Positions 22,995-29,366 of a stretch of DNA of 34,872 nucleotides are shown here, piece after piece. The translations under genes and the position numbers were made by a program. Each line of letters begins with the position of its first letter. Positions within the stretch are counted from its first letter, which is position 1. Under the pieces are notes generated by a model. That model was given only the letters and a program-made list of their open reading frames with translations. It did not search any database and was not told the DNA's origin. This DNA comes from a virus: IMG/VR virus record IMGVR_UViG_3300044811_000035, positions 1 through 34,872 of that record; one strand, written 5' to 3'.

Positions 22995-23446
22995 GGGGCG
23001 CTGGTGGTGGTGAGCCCGTGAGTCCCGGCCGGCGTGTTGAGGACAGGGAGATCGATCCCGTGATCGAGACGTTCGTCGAGCGCAGGCTCAGGGAGACCCG
23101 GCACGAGTTCAGAAACGAGATCGCTGCTCTTGCCGCGATCCTGACGAGCGGTCAGCTCAAGCAGACCGAGGAGCGCTCGGAGTTCCGCGGCGAGCTGCGC
23201 GAGATGCGCAAAGACCTCGCCGGGCTACGCGAAGACCTCGTGCCGATGCGCGAAAAGGTCTCGGCCCTCGAGCGTCACGACGATGTTGACGAGGCCCGCG
23301 AACAAGAGCGCGACAAGGTCTTCAAGGCGATCGAGGATCAGCGGCGCTGGATGGCCAGTACAAAACGCTGGGGTGTTGGTGTGGGTTTGACCGCGCTGGG
23401 CCTGTTGTGCGGCGTCCTGTTTTTTCTTGTCTCACACCCCCACTAG
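22991..23446 (+). CDS. Coiled-coil protein with one C-terminal TM segment (holin/spanin candidate B)
   Basis: 151 residues, with a long charged coiled coil at about residues 25-120 (ELREMRKDLAGLREDLVPM) and one C-terminal membrane segment at about 126-147 (WGVGVGLTALGLLCGVLFFL), ending in SHPH. The architecture repeats that of the gene before it without clear sequence identity. Start uncertain: ATG 22991 overlaps the possible small peptide; GTG 23018 lies after a GGTGGTGG stretch. Followed nine bases later by the amidase gene with AGGAGG. Likely a holin or membrane-linked lysis regulator; spanin is less likely since no outer-membrane lipoprotein partner is expected in an actinobacterium. Confidence 0.6.
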   Translation: MRGAGGGEPVSPGRRVEDREIDPVIETFVERRLRETRHEFRNEIAALAAILTSGQLKQTEERSEFRGELREMRKDLAGLREDLVPMREKVSALERHDDVDEAREQERDKVFKAIEDQRRWMASTKRWGVGVGLTALGLLCGVLFFLVSHPH

Positions 23447-23455
23447 GAGGGTCCA

Positions 23456-24631
23456 ATGCCGACTCCACCCAAGCCGCCCTCTGGTGGTTCGCAGAAGCGT
23501 GCGCCGAAGAAGTCACCTCCCGCACCGGGCACTCTCGACCGGATGAGAGGCGCACTGGCCACGTCGAAGCTGTCGCACGCCCTCGCCGCACTCCTCGGGA
23601 TTGTGCTGGCGGCCGGGGTGACGATCGCTGTCACCCCCGACCACCACGTCACCGTCCGGGTGGGTGGCCAGGCCACGGTTCCGACGCCGCCCGCGGCGAT
23701 CGTGGTGCATGGCACCGCAACGACCACCACGGCGACGAAGGTGGTTCAGGTCACGCAGTCCGCCCGAAGCGTGGCGTCGACGCTCGCGGTGGGCGCTGCC
23801 AGGGGCACCAACGATCTCAAGCCCCGCGAGAAGCCAAGCCTCCCGAAGCTCAGCGGCCCCATTGTCGGGCCGGTCGCGCAGCTGCAGCCGCCGTTCGCCG
23901 CAGATTCGATGCCAGGTTGCCGCACCCGATTCTTCACGACCAACTGGTCCGCCCGCAGCGGGAACGCGAAGCCCTCACTGTTCTGGCTGCACTACACAGC
24001 CGGCCCCGACCTGCCCGGCAGCAGGGCCGATGTGGATGGCTTGACGGCGTTCGGCAACCAGCCGTCCGCAGCGGTGTCGTGGCATCTGAACATGGACAAG
24101 GACGGCAACTGCGACTACAACGTCCCGCTGCGCTACAAGGCGTGGACCGAAGCGGACGCCAACTCGACCGGCATCGGCATTGAGGTTGCGGGGAAGGGCA
24201 ACCCGCCCTACCTGCGGGCGGGCGGGTATCGGGAGCTCGCACGGATCTACCTCGAGATCCACCGCCGCTACAACATCCCGCTCAGGCTGGGGGGCGTCTC
24301 GAACTGCTCGCCGACCAGGAGCGGGATCGTGACGCACTGGATGGGCGGGCCCTGCTCCGGTGGGCACGTCGACATCAAGCCGCTCGACCTCAATGCGGTC
24401 ATCGGGACGCTCAAGCACTACGTGGCCGCGGACCTGTGCAACGCGACGTGCCGATTGCGTGCCCGGCACCTCGTGACCCATCAGCGGCTCGTCAAGAACC
24501 ATTGCGCAACCGGTGGGGCTGGCGGCAGGCCCCGGTTGGGCGGCTACTGCCAGGTACTCCGAGCCCGGAACGCGCAGATCCACCTGGCCGCGAAGACACA
24601 CCGGATCAGCCTCGCGGGCACGTACGGGTAG
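23456..24631 (+). CDS. Endolysin: N-acetylmuramoyl-L-alanine amidase with N-terminal membrane anchor
   Basis: 391 residues, AGGAGG seven bases before ATG. Residues 1-38 are Lys/Arg/Pro-rich, followed by a hydrophobic segment at 39-59 (SHALAALLGIVLAAGVTIAV), a signal-anchor of type II orientation. A Thr/Ala/Pro-rich linker leads to an Amidase_2/PGRP-like domain at about 150-320: LFWLHYTAGPD (His179), SAAVSWHLNMDKDGNCDYNV (His210), STGIGIEVAGKG, and THWMGGPCSGGHVD (His294, with further candidate Zn ligands at 300-306). It would cut the bond between muramic acid and the stem peptide. The C-terminal 65 residues contain four Cys and many basic residues and may bind the cell wall. The anchor suggests secretion by the host Sec system and possibly SAR-like release, which is inference. 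Confidence 0.85.
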   Translation: MPTPPKPPSGGSQKRAPKKSPPAPGTLDRMRGALATSKLSHALAALLGIVLAAGVTIAVTPDHHVTVRVGGQATVPTPPAAIVVHGTATTTTATKVVQVTQSARSVASTLAVGAARGTNDLKPREKPSLPKLSGPIVGPVAQLQPPFAADSMPGCRTRFFTTNWSARSGNAKPSLFWLHYTAGPDLPGSRADVDGLTAFGNQPSAAVSWHLNMDKDGNCDYNVPLRYKAWTEADANSTGIGIEVAGKGNPPYLRAGGYRELARIYLEIHRRYNIPLRLGGVSNCSPTRSGIVTHWMGGPCSGGHVDIKPLDLNAVIGTLKHYVAADLCNATCRLRARHLVTHQRLVKNHCATGGAGGRPRLGGYCQVLRARNAQIHLAAKTHRISLAGTYG

Positions 24632-24686
24632 CCGCCATGGCCAGTCAGCCGCCGCTCGGTGACCGCATCAGCGTCGCGCTCCCAGC

Positions 24687-24815
24687 ATGAGCGGCTGGCT
24701 CGCCGGGGGCCTGGCACTTATTGGCGATGGGGGTCGCGATCCGGCTCGCGTTGTTTGGCCGTCGCTGCCGCCACTAGTTGACCTGCCTTCGGGCGGATGC
24801 GGCCTTCGGGCCTAA
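24687..24815 (+). CDS. Possible small protein between the two lysins (42 aa; poorly supported)
   Basis: The 240 bases between the two lysin genes hold only small frames. A 17-residue frame (24637-24690) overlaps as ATGA with this one, which begins MSGWLAGGLALIGDGG. In another frame ATG 24727 begins MGVAIRLALFGRRCRH. The start of the first joined to the second would make a natural short membrane protein, which suggests either a sequencing/assembly base error or a real shift near 24725. Without that, neither small frame is convincing. Confidence 0.25.
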   Translation: MSGWLAGGLALIGDGGRDPARVVWPSLPPLVDLPSGGCGLRA

Positions 24816-24871
24816 CCGGCCTCGCGCTGAGCGTGGGGCGAACCGACGGAGGGAGCAATCCAATCCGCCGC

Positions 24872-25285
24872 ATGTATTCCCTGGCCGCCCTCGTGGCGGC
24901 TTTCGTCGTTCTAGGAGCCGTCGCCGGTGCGCACGTTCCCGGCTGCCATTCCGCACGCTGCGACCGCACAGCACGCCGGGCCTGCTCAAGCAACCCCGCC
25001 TGCGTGGTCCGCGTGCAGCACAAGCGATGGCGCCGCACCGCCCAGCCGTACTGGTCCACCTTCGAAGCGATCGCCAGGTGCGAGTCCACAAGCCGCTGGC
25101 ACATCGCTACCGGCAACGGGTTCTATGGCGGACTTCAGTACACCCTGAATTCGTGGGCTGCTGTCGGGGGGCACGGTTCGCCCGCCACGGCGTCGAAAAC
25201 GGAGCAGATCTTCCGAGCGGTTCTCCTCATGCGCTTGCAGGGCTTTGGCGCCTGGCCCCTCTGCCGTCGGGCGGCCGGCGTGTAG
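24872..25285 (+). CDS. Secreted Rpf-type transglycosylase (second lysin)
   Basis: With ATG 24872 the product is 137 residues. Residues 1-21 form a signal peptide or anchor (MYSLAALVAAFVVLGAVAGA). Residues about 60-132 match the resuscitation-promoting-factor domain, a small lysozyme-like muralytic fold: WSTFEAIARCESTSRWHIA with catalytic Glu71 (CES), then TGNGFYGGLQYTLNSW, GGHGSPATASKTEQI and LQGFGAWPLC, with Cys70 and Cys131 placed for the usual disulfide. It would cut glycan strands, complementing the amidase. The frame is open to ATG 24797, but that part is not signal-like; the GGAGGG at 24850 is rather far from 24872, so the start is uncertain. Rpf domains are characteristic of Actinobacteria and their phages. 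Confidence 0.83.
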   Translation: MYSLAALVAAFVVLGAVAGAHVPGCHSARCDRTARRACSSNPACVVRVQHKRWRRTAQPYWSTFEAIARCESTSRWHIATGNGFYGGLQYTLNSWAAVGGHGSPATASKTEQIFRAVLLMRLQGFGAWPLCRRAAGV

Positions 25286-25337
25286 TCGTCCGCCGAGACG
25301 CGCATACTCTCAGACCGGTAGAGATCTGTTCTGGGCT

Positions 25338-25369
25338 AGGGCCCGTCACCTTGCATTGTGACGGGCCCT
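25338..25369. terminator. Strong bidirectional terminator between late genes and lysogeny block
   Basis: AGGGCCCGTCAC (25338-25349) and GTGACGGGCCCT (25358-25369) form a perfect 12-bp stem with an 8-base loop between converging genes. The sequence after it (CAGTCGTT) is only mildly T-rich. It would stop late transcription from entering the minus-strand genes and the reverse. Confidence 0.85.
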
Positions 25370-25382
25370 CAGTCGTTAAGGG

Positions 25383-25754
25383 CTACGAGTAGGTCGGGTT
25401 GTCGAGGATGTGCCGCTTTTCTGCCGCGAACTCGTCCTCCGTCAACGCGCCCGACCGATGCAGCTCCGCCAGCTTGCGAAGGTTGTCGATCCGTGACGCC
25501 GCAGGATCAGGACGCACGGGCGGCGAGAAGCGCTCGGGGAACGGCCCAAGCGACCGCTGCGGCATGGGCTGCGCAAGCTGCCCGACCGGGCGGTCTTGGC
25601 AGAGCACGGCGATGATCCCGGTGATGAACGGGCTCAGGATCAGCGTCCAGAAGAAGAACCATCCGCCGCTGCGACCCTTGCGTTCGGCGTACCTGGCGAC
25701 GAAGAACGCCGGGACCGCCCAGACCAGCAGCAGGAAGCCGAAGAAGGTGCCCAT
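25383..25754 (-). CDS. Two-TM protein with C-terminal SHOCT domain
   Basis: 123 residues. ATG 25754 has GGAG eight bases upstream; the frame extends further but only as shadow of the neighbouring gene. Two membrane segments (residues about 3-20, FFGFLLLVWAVPAFFVA, and 32-51, WFFFWTLILSPFITGIIAV) are followed by a Pro/Arg-rich linker and a SHOCT domain at 88-116 (IDNLRKLAELHRSGALTEDEFAAEKRHIL). SHOCT is a short C-terminal oligomerisation helix pair seen in many bacterial membrane proteins. It lies two bases from the end of the next gene upstream, so the pair is one operon. Expressed with the repressor block, it may change the lysogen's membrane, for example for superinfection exclusion; that is inference. 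Confidence 0.8.
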   Translation of the reverse strand: MGTFFGFLLLVWAVPAFFVARYAERKGRSGGWFFFWTLILSPFITGIIAVLCQDRPVGQLAQPMPQRSLGPFPERFSPPVRPDPAASRIDNLRKLAELHRSGALTEDEFAAEKRHILDNPTYS

Positions 25755-25756
25755 GG

Positions 25757-26125
25757 CTAGTTCTCCAGGTGGCAGCCGAGCGACCGTTTCGTCCCGGTCG
25801 GCCTGTGCCCAGGCTTCAGTCGCACGTCGACCACGCGGTTGCAGATCTTTGGGTTCGGCGGCGCTTCGGGGTCGTTGCGATCGCCGCGTTCCCAGACTTC
25901 GTAGGGGCACCTGACGTGGAGTGCTGTAAGCCGCTTGCACTGTTCGATACCCGCCCCTGTGTAGTAGGCCGGGTATTCGGAGAATTCGGACTTGTCGATC
26001 ACGATGAATCGCCAGGTCACGTTCTCGGCGGCCTTGATCGACAGTCGCGGCGACCCGGAGACTTGGGACGCGAAGGCCGTGACGGCGAGCAGCGCCACCG
26101 CGGCGGTCAGGGGACGGGAGGTCAT
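25757..26125 (-). CDS. Secreted hypothetical protein (122 aa)
   Basis: Begins with a typical signal peptide (MTSRPLTAAVALLAVTAFAS, cleavage expected near residues 20-24). The mature part has four Cys (QCKRL, VRCPYEVW, KICNRVV, LGCHLEN), placed for two disulfides, as in exported proteins. Segments WRFIVIDKSEFSEYPAYYTG and KRLTALHVRCPYEVWERG look like a small alpha/beta fold. Not recognised as a known family. Coupled with the SHOCT membrane gene. A cell-surface role in the lysogen is likely by location; no start ribosome binding site is obvious. Confidence 0.7.
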   Translation of the reverse strand: MTSRPLTAAVALLAVTAFASQVSGSPRLSIKAAENVTWRFIVIDKSEFSEYPAYYTGAGIEQCKRLTALHVRCPYEVWERGDRNDPEAPPNPKICNRVVDVRLKPGHRPTGTKRSLGCHLEN

Positions 26126-26186
26126 CGGCCGACCGTACGCGCGGGCTCGGTCAGCCTGCTACTGGACCTTGGGTTAGGACCGTGCA

Positions 26187-26426
26187 TTAGGTTCCGTGCC
26201 ATTCAGGTTGGGGGTCGACCGGGGAGAGTGGATGACAGTCAAGCGGGGCCCACACGAAGACGTAGCGTCCGATGCCGGGCCTAGATTCCCCCGCCTCGTC
26301 GAGGATGGTCCCCAGCGGCGAGGGTCTGGTCCAGAGCCAGGGGATAGTGGGATCGAAGCACCAGGAGAAACGCGGTTGCTCGCACAGCAGACGTTTCCGG
26401 GGCTCCCAGCGCCCCACCTCGATCAC
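26187..26426 (-). CDS. Small hypothetical protein of the lysogeny block (about 79 aa, start uncertain)
   Basis: The frame runs to TAA at 26187. Its C-terminal half is rich in Trp and Pro (WEPRKRLLCEQPRFSWCF, PTIPWLWTRPSPLG, GRYVFVWAPLDCHPL) and its codon third positions are GC-rich, unlike the opposing + frame, so it looks coded. GTG 26426 is the first usable start; the frame stays open and protein-like farther up (RRRIYVGALELRAQ), towards the end of the repressor gene at 26539, but without a standard start codon there. No family recognised. Confidence 0.45.
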   Translation of the reverse strand: MIEVGRWEPRKRLLCEQPRFSWCFDPTIPWLWTRPSPLGTILDEAGESRPGIGRYVFVWAPLDCHPLSPVDPQPEWHGT

Positions 26427-26538
26427 CAGGTCGTCATCGCGCGATCGGCGATGCGACGGATTGCATGGCTGCGCTCGGAGCTCGAGCGCGCCGACGTAGA
26501 TGCGACGCCGGAACTTCGTCGTGTCTATGAGCGCGAGA

Positions 26539-26937
26539 TCAGCCGGCTGGCTGAGTCTCGTCGTCTTCGTCTTCGAGTAGCCCGGTAGAGCCACCGGCGG
26601 CGTCTTCGATGTCGGCCTCGGCGCCGACATCGAAGATGGCGGGGTCCATGCCGGCGTGCTCGAGGAGCGCGTCGATCTTCCGTTCCAAGCGGCCAAGGTC
26701 AGTGTCGGGCCTTGGCCTGCCGCTGATGCCGAACTCGATGTACTCGGGCGTGACTTCGAGGACATCGGCGAGCTTGACGAGGTTGTCCCATGCGATGCCG
26801 CCGCCGGCTTCCCACTCTTGGTAGGCGCGCAAGCTGACGCCGACTTGCTCGGCGATGCGGGGCTGAGGGATGCCACCGCGTAGTTCCTCGATTCGGTCTC
26901 CACGGTCTCTCGCTCGCGCTTGTTCTGCACGGGCCAT
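26539..26937 (-). CDS. XRE-family phage repressor
   Basis: With ATG 26937 the product is 132 residues. Residues about 14-68 form the helix-turn-helix of the Cro/CI family (DRIEELRGGIPQPRIAEQ, VGVSLRAYQEWEAGGGI, then NLVKLADVLEVTPEYIEFG). A short charged helix (LGRLERKIDALLEHAG) may dimerise it and the tail is very acidic. No C-terminal protease domain is present, so it is not LexA/CI-like self-cleaving; induction must work otherwise. An upstream ATG at 27033, directly after a TAGTAT element, would add 32 residues. It lies divergent from the RHH gene across a palindromic operator, as expected of an immunity repressor. Confidence 0.78.
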   Translation of the reverse strand: MARAEQARARDRGDRIEELRGGIPQPRIAEQVGVSLRAYQEWEAGGGIAWDNLVKLADVLEVTPEYIEFGISGRPRPDTDLGRLERKIDALLEHAGMDPAIFDVGAEADIEDAAGGSTGLLEDEDDETQPAG

Positions 26938-26976
26938 CTGAAGCGCGAGCGTACGGATGCTTCGCGGCCCCCGCGA

Positions 26977-27017
26977 CGAACCGGGAACGAAAGATTTATG
27001 CGCGAATTGCCGGTTCG
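26977..27017. repeat. 8-bp perfect inverted repeat upstream of the repressor
   Basis: CGAACCGG at 26977-26984 is mirrored by CCGGTTCG at 27010-27017, 25 bases apart, inside the non-coding stretch between the divergent regulators. It may be a second operator or a looped pair of half-sites. Confidence 0.4.
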
Positions 27018-27020
27018 GGG

Positions 27021-27048
27021 TTGAGTTCGTCATCACTGCATGTAATAC
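27021..27048 (+). promoter_or_regulatory. Candidate early promoter for the RHH-to-integrase operon
   Basis: TTGAGT (27021-27026) and TAATAC (27043-27048), 16 bases apart, match the sigma-70-type -35 and -10 boxes with four of six positions each. Transcription would start at about 27055, so the GTG at 27057 would be essentially leaderless. No ribosome binding site lies before it, which agrees. Confidence 0.5.
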
Positions 27049-27059
27049 TACGTGAAGTG
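27034..27059. promoter_or_regulatory. 26-bp imperfect palindrome: probable operator of the genetic switch
   Basis: The left half CACTGCATGTAAT and right half ACTACGTGAAGTG are complementary at 10 of 13 positions, the mismatches being at positions 5, 8 and 12. It covers the + strand -10 box (27043-27048), a possible minus-strand -10 (TAGTAT, 27053-27048 read on the minus strand) and the GTG start of the RHH gene. A dimeric repressor bound here would block both directions. Confidence 0.6.
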
Positions 27060-27245
27060 ACCACGAAGCACAACAACAGCGGGACCGAGCCAATCGTGGC
27101 GATGTCGTTCCGAATGACTCCCGACCAGCGCGAGGCGCTCAAGCGTCTGGCGCTCGCGAGTCACCGGACGTTGTCGCAGGAGTTGCGGGTCGCCATTGAC
27201 GACCACCTGGCACGGAATGAGCCCGCACTCGAGGAGGCCGCGTGA
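27057..27245 (+). CDS. Ribbon-helix-helix (Arc/CopG-type) regulator
   Basis: 62 residues from GTG 27057; a longer frame to 27021 runs through the promoter and is not likely used. The pattern is that of small RHH repressors: strand PIVAMSFRM (residues 12-20), helix A DQREALKRLALAS (23-35) and helix B LSQELRVAIDDHLARN (39-54). Such proteins bind DNA as dimers through the paired strands. As first gene of the rightward operon, opposite an XRE repressor and with its start inside the palindrome, it is the candidate Cro/antirepressor-like regulator. Leaderless translation likely. Stop overlaps next start as GTGA. Confidence 0.72.
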   Translation: MTTKHNNSGTEPIVAMSFRMTPDQREALKRLALASHRTLSQELRVAIDDHLARNEPALEEAA

Positions 27246-27442
27246 CTCGCCTACAGGCCGTTGAACTCGTCTTGGCGTTCGCGCTCGCGATCGGCCTGAC
27301 CCTCAGCATCGGCCTCATCCTCATGACGCTCAGGTTCGAGTTGCAGGCGCGTCGTGCCCGTCGTGCCCGGGCCGGGTTCGTTGTCATCGCGCCCAGGGTC
27401 GATGACCCCGTCGCACCCGACTGGTGGGACAACGCAGCGTGA
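27242..27442 (+). CDS. Small single-TM protein (66 aa)
   Basis: GTG start in a GTGA overlap with the RHH gene. Residues about 8-30 are one membrane segment (ELVLAFALAIGLTLSIGLILM), followed by a basic stretch (RRARRARAG) and an acidic C-terminus with WWDN. The positive-inside rule places the C-terminus in the cytoplasm. Early-expressed small membrane proteins of phages often affect host membrane or superinfection, but no function can be read here. Confidence 0.6.
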   Translation: MTRLQAVELVLAFALAIGLTLSIGLILMTLRFELQARRARRARAGFVVIAPRVDDPVAPDWWDNAA

Positions 27443-27789
27443 GTCCGCGTAACGAAGGCTTGGCGATCCTCGCCGCCGTCGTCGCGGACCTCGACCTGTG
27501 TCCCGACTGCGGCAACAACCGCACCATCGTCGAGCGCGAGAACCCCGCCGACCCGGGCACCGAAACCGTCACCACGTGCGCGACGTGCGCGTTCGAGCAC
27601 TCCGGCCTCGCCTACGTGGAGCAACCTTACCCGCGCGAACGCGCCCTGCACGCCGCCGCCGGCCCGCAGCCCGACACGGCCGACCAGTGGTGTCAGTGCG
27701 GCGCCCGCGAAACCGGCTACCGGCACCCCGGCCACCGATACATCTGCCCCCGCTACTCGCCTAACCCCGAAAGGCACGCAGCCGCATGA
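27439..27789 (+). CDS. Zinc-ribbon-like protein (116 aa)
   Basis: GTG start in a GTGA overlap. Two Cys pairs, CPDCG (residues 21-24) and CATCA (47-50), are spaced as in a zinc ribbon. A second cluster (CQCG at 85-87, His96/His99, Cys103) may form another metal site. The sequence between is hydrophilic. Probably a small nucleic-acid or protein-binding Zn protein. Function unknown. It overlaps the next gene as ATGA. Confidence 0.6.
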   Translation: MSPRNEGLAILAAVVADLDLCPDCGNNRTIVERENPADPGTETVTTCATCAFEHSGLAYVEQPYPRERALHAAAGPQPDTADQWCQCGARETGYRHPGHRYICPRYSPNPERHAAA

Positions 27790-28595
27790 CCGACGTGCTC
27801 GACAGCACCGCCACCGAACTCCCCGCCGACGACCAACAAGTCGACGACGACATCGTGCCCGCCACCGCACCCGCACCAACCACGCTCGCCCGCCGCGAAC
27901 GCCGCAGCGAAGTCATCCGGCCACTCAACGCCAACGACCTCGTCGAATCCTTCAAGGCCTACCAAGACCTCCTGCCGCAACTCCTCAACAGCGCCGACTA
28001 CCAAGGAGCCGGCCGCGGCAAAAGGTTCGTCAAGAAGTCCGGGTGGCGCAAGATCGCGACCGCGTTCGACCTCGACGTACAAATTATCCGCAGCCAGGTC
28101 GAACGCGACCACGACGGCAACCCGCGCCGCGCCGAAGTCTGGGCCCGCGCCATCGCCCCCTCCGGCCGCAGCATGGACGGCGACGGCTACTGCTCCTTCG
28201 ACGAAGACCGCTTTAGCGGCCCGCGCGGCAACCAGTCCAAGCTCGAGAACGACCTCCGCGCCACCGCCACCACCAGGGCCATGAACCGCGCGATTAGCGG
28301 CCTCGTCGGCATGGGCGAAGTCAGCGCCGAAGAAGTCGACGGCAGCGGCGGCCAACACGACACGGGCCCGCCGCACGGCCCGGCCGTCACCGACATGGAG
28401 CGCATCGCCGCTTCCGCCGCGCTGACGCAACTCGTAGGCGACACGGAACTCGCCCGCGAGCGGTGGGGACAGATCAAGCAGGCGTGCGGCGGCTACATGC
28501 CCCACGCCGTCGCTGCTGCTCTCCTCGTGTTGGCGCCGCAGTCGCCCGACACCGAGCCCGAGATCCTTGCCGAACGAGTCGAGCGCGCAGCATGA
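27786..28595 (+). CDS. Probable single-strand annealing/recombination protein (fold inferred)
   Basis: 269 residues, ATGA overlap at both ends. A low-complexity acidic N-terminus precedes a core at about residues 70-190: YQGAGRGKRFVKKSGWRKIA, TAFDLDVQIIRSQVERDHDG, AEVWARAIAPSGRSMDGDGYC, then LRATATTRAMNRAISGLVG followed by EVSAEEV. The order (basic segment, beta strands with Gly turn, then a TA-TRA-NRA-I-G helix) recalls the Rad52/ERF-type annealing fold, whose last helix reads like AxTxAxKRAxxxFG. Similar proteins are common in archaeal viruses and actinophages, usually unannotated. The nearby PDDEXK nuclease and replication genes agree with a recombination role. Assignment is inference, not a recognised signature. 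Confidence 0.5.
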   Translation: MTDVLDSTATELPADDQQVDDDIVPATAPAPTTLARRERRSEVIRPLNANDLVESFKAYQDLLPQLLNSADYQGAGRGKRFVKKSGWRKIATAFDLDVQIIRSQVERDHDGNPRRAEVWARAIAPSGRSMDGDGYCSFDEDRFSGPRGNQSKLENDLRATATTRAMNRAISGLVGMGEVSAEEVDGSGGQHDTGPPHGPAVTDMERIAASAALTQLVGDTELARERWGQIKQACGGYMPHAVAAALLVLAPQSPDTEPEILAERVERAA

Positions 28596-28804
28596 GCGTG
28601 GCCGTCGCCGTCTTCCACACAGAGCAGCCCGACGGCCAATACCAGGCCACCTGCCCCACCTGGCCCGACTGGACTCACCGAGCGCCCAACCTGCCGCAGT
28701 CACGGGTCCTCGTCGAATCGTCGCTCATGGCGCACATCACGCGGAACACGCGGCTCTCGCACTACGTCATCCCGCACGCCAACGAACCTCTCCGCATCGA
28801 CTGA
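28592..28804 (+). CDS. Small hypothetical protein of the early operon (70 aa)
   Basis: Starts in an ATGA overlap and ends in a TGATG overlap. Reads MSVAVAVFHTEQPDGQYQAT, with a short Trp/Pro segment (CPTWPDWTHRAPN) and a helical end. The frame is open upstream to 28463, which is a shadow. No family recognised. Confidence 0.55.
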   Translation: MSVAVAVFHTEQPDGQYQATCPTWPDWTHRAPNLPQSRVLVESSLMAHITRNTRLSHYVIPHANEPLRID

Positions 28805-29133
28805 TGGGCGGAGCGATGTCACGCCGCAAAGGCAAGGTCGGCGAACTCGAAGTCTGCGCCCTTCTCCGCGATCACGGCCTCAAAGCCCAACGCACCGCGC
28901 CGCTCCAAGCAGCCGGCGGAGTCAACGACGCCGACATCATCGGAGTCGACGGGTTCCATCTCGAGATCAAGCGCGCCGAGGCGGTCAGCATCGACAAGTG
29001 GTGCGCACAGGCCGAACTGGCAGCCAAGCCCACCGACACCCCGTGCGTCGTCTGGCGGCGCTCCCGGCAGCCGTGGCGCGTCGCGCTGTCTCTCAACGAC
29101 TTCCTCGATCTCGTCAAGCAGGCATCGCTGTGA
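28804..29133 (+). CDS. PDDEXK nuclease, Holliday junction resolvase-like
   Basis: With ATG 28804 the product is 109 residues. The nuclease core is clear: KGKVGELEVCALLRDHG (Glu14 as in Hjc-type resolvases), VNDADIIG (Asp44) and FHLEIKRAE (Glu54-x-Lys56), the E...D...ExK metal site, with a later Gln/Ala helix (KWCAQAELAAK). Such small phage enzymes cut branched DNA before packaging or during recombination. Neighbours are a possible annealing protein and replication genes. ATG 28816 is an alternative start. GTGA overlap with the next gene. Confidence 0.78.
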   Translation: MGGAMSRRKGKVGELEVCALLRDHGLKAQRTAPLQAAGGVNDADIIGVDGFHLEIKRAEAVSIDKWCAQAELAAKPTDTPCVVWRRSRQPWRVALSLNDFLDLVKQASL

Positions 29134-29366
29134 TCCTCGTCGATGTAGCGCGCGTCATCGCGCCCGACCACCACAACAAACACGCCTGGGCCGACGACCC
29201 CGCCAACCTCGCGCAACTCATCCGCTGGCTCGACTGCAAAGGCCTCACCCACAGGTGGGAAGCCGACCACTACGCCTACCTGCTCGAGAAGGCGCACAAG
29301 TGGCAGGGCGAGTGGGACGAGATGCAGGCCGAGCTCGCCAAGGCCGACCGGGACGACTACTCGTGA
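29130..29366 (+). CDS. Small hypothetical protein of the replication operon (78 aa)
   Basis: GTG start in a GTGA overlap with the resolvase-like gene. It reads MILVDVARVIAPDHHNKHAW, then a helical region with several Trp residues (LIRWLDCKGLTHRWEADHY, KWQGEWDEMQAELAKAD). Balanced charges, no signal or membrane segment. No known family. Coupled with the following winged-helix gene. Confidence 0.6.
   Translation: MILVDVARVIAPDHHNKHAWADDPANLAQLIRWLDCKGLTHRWEADHYAYLLEKAHKWQGEWDEMQAELAKADRDDYS

Noticed and set aside
23407-24183. A 258-codon + strand frame overlapping the amidase gene
   Set aside because: Arg/Gly/His-rich shadow of the amidase, which has the ribosome binding site, anchor and catalytic motifs.
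26196-26588. A 130-codon + strand frame opposite the small lysogeny-block gene
   Set aside because: Third-position GC is lower than in the minus-strand frame, no ribosome binding site is evident, and it would run into the repressor gene head-on.
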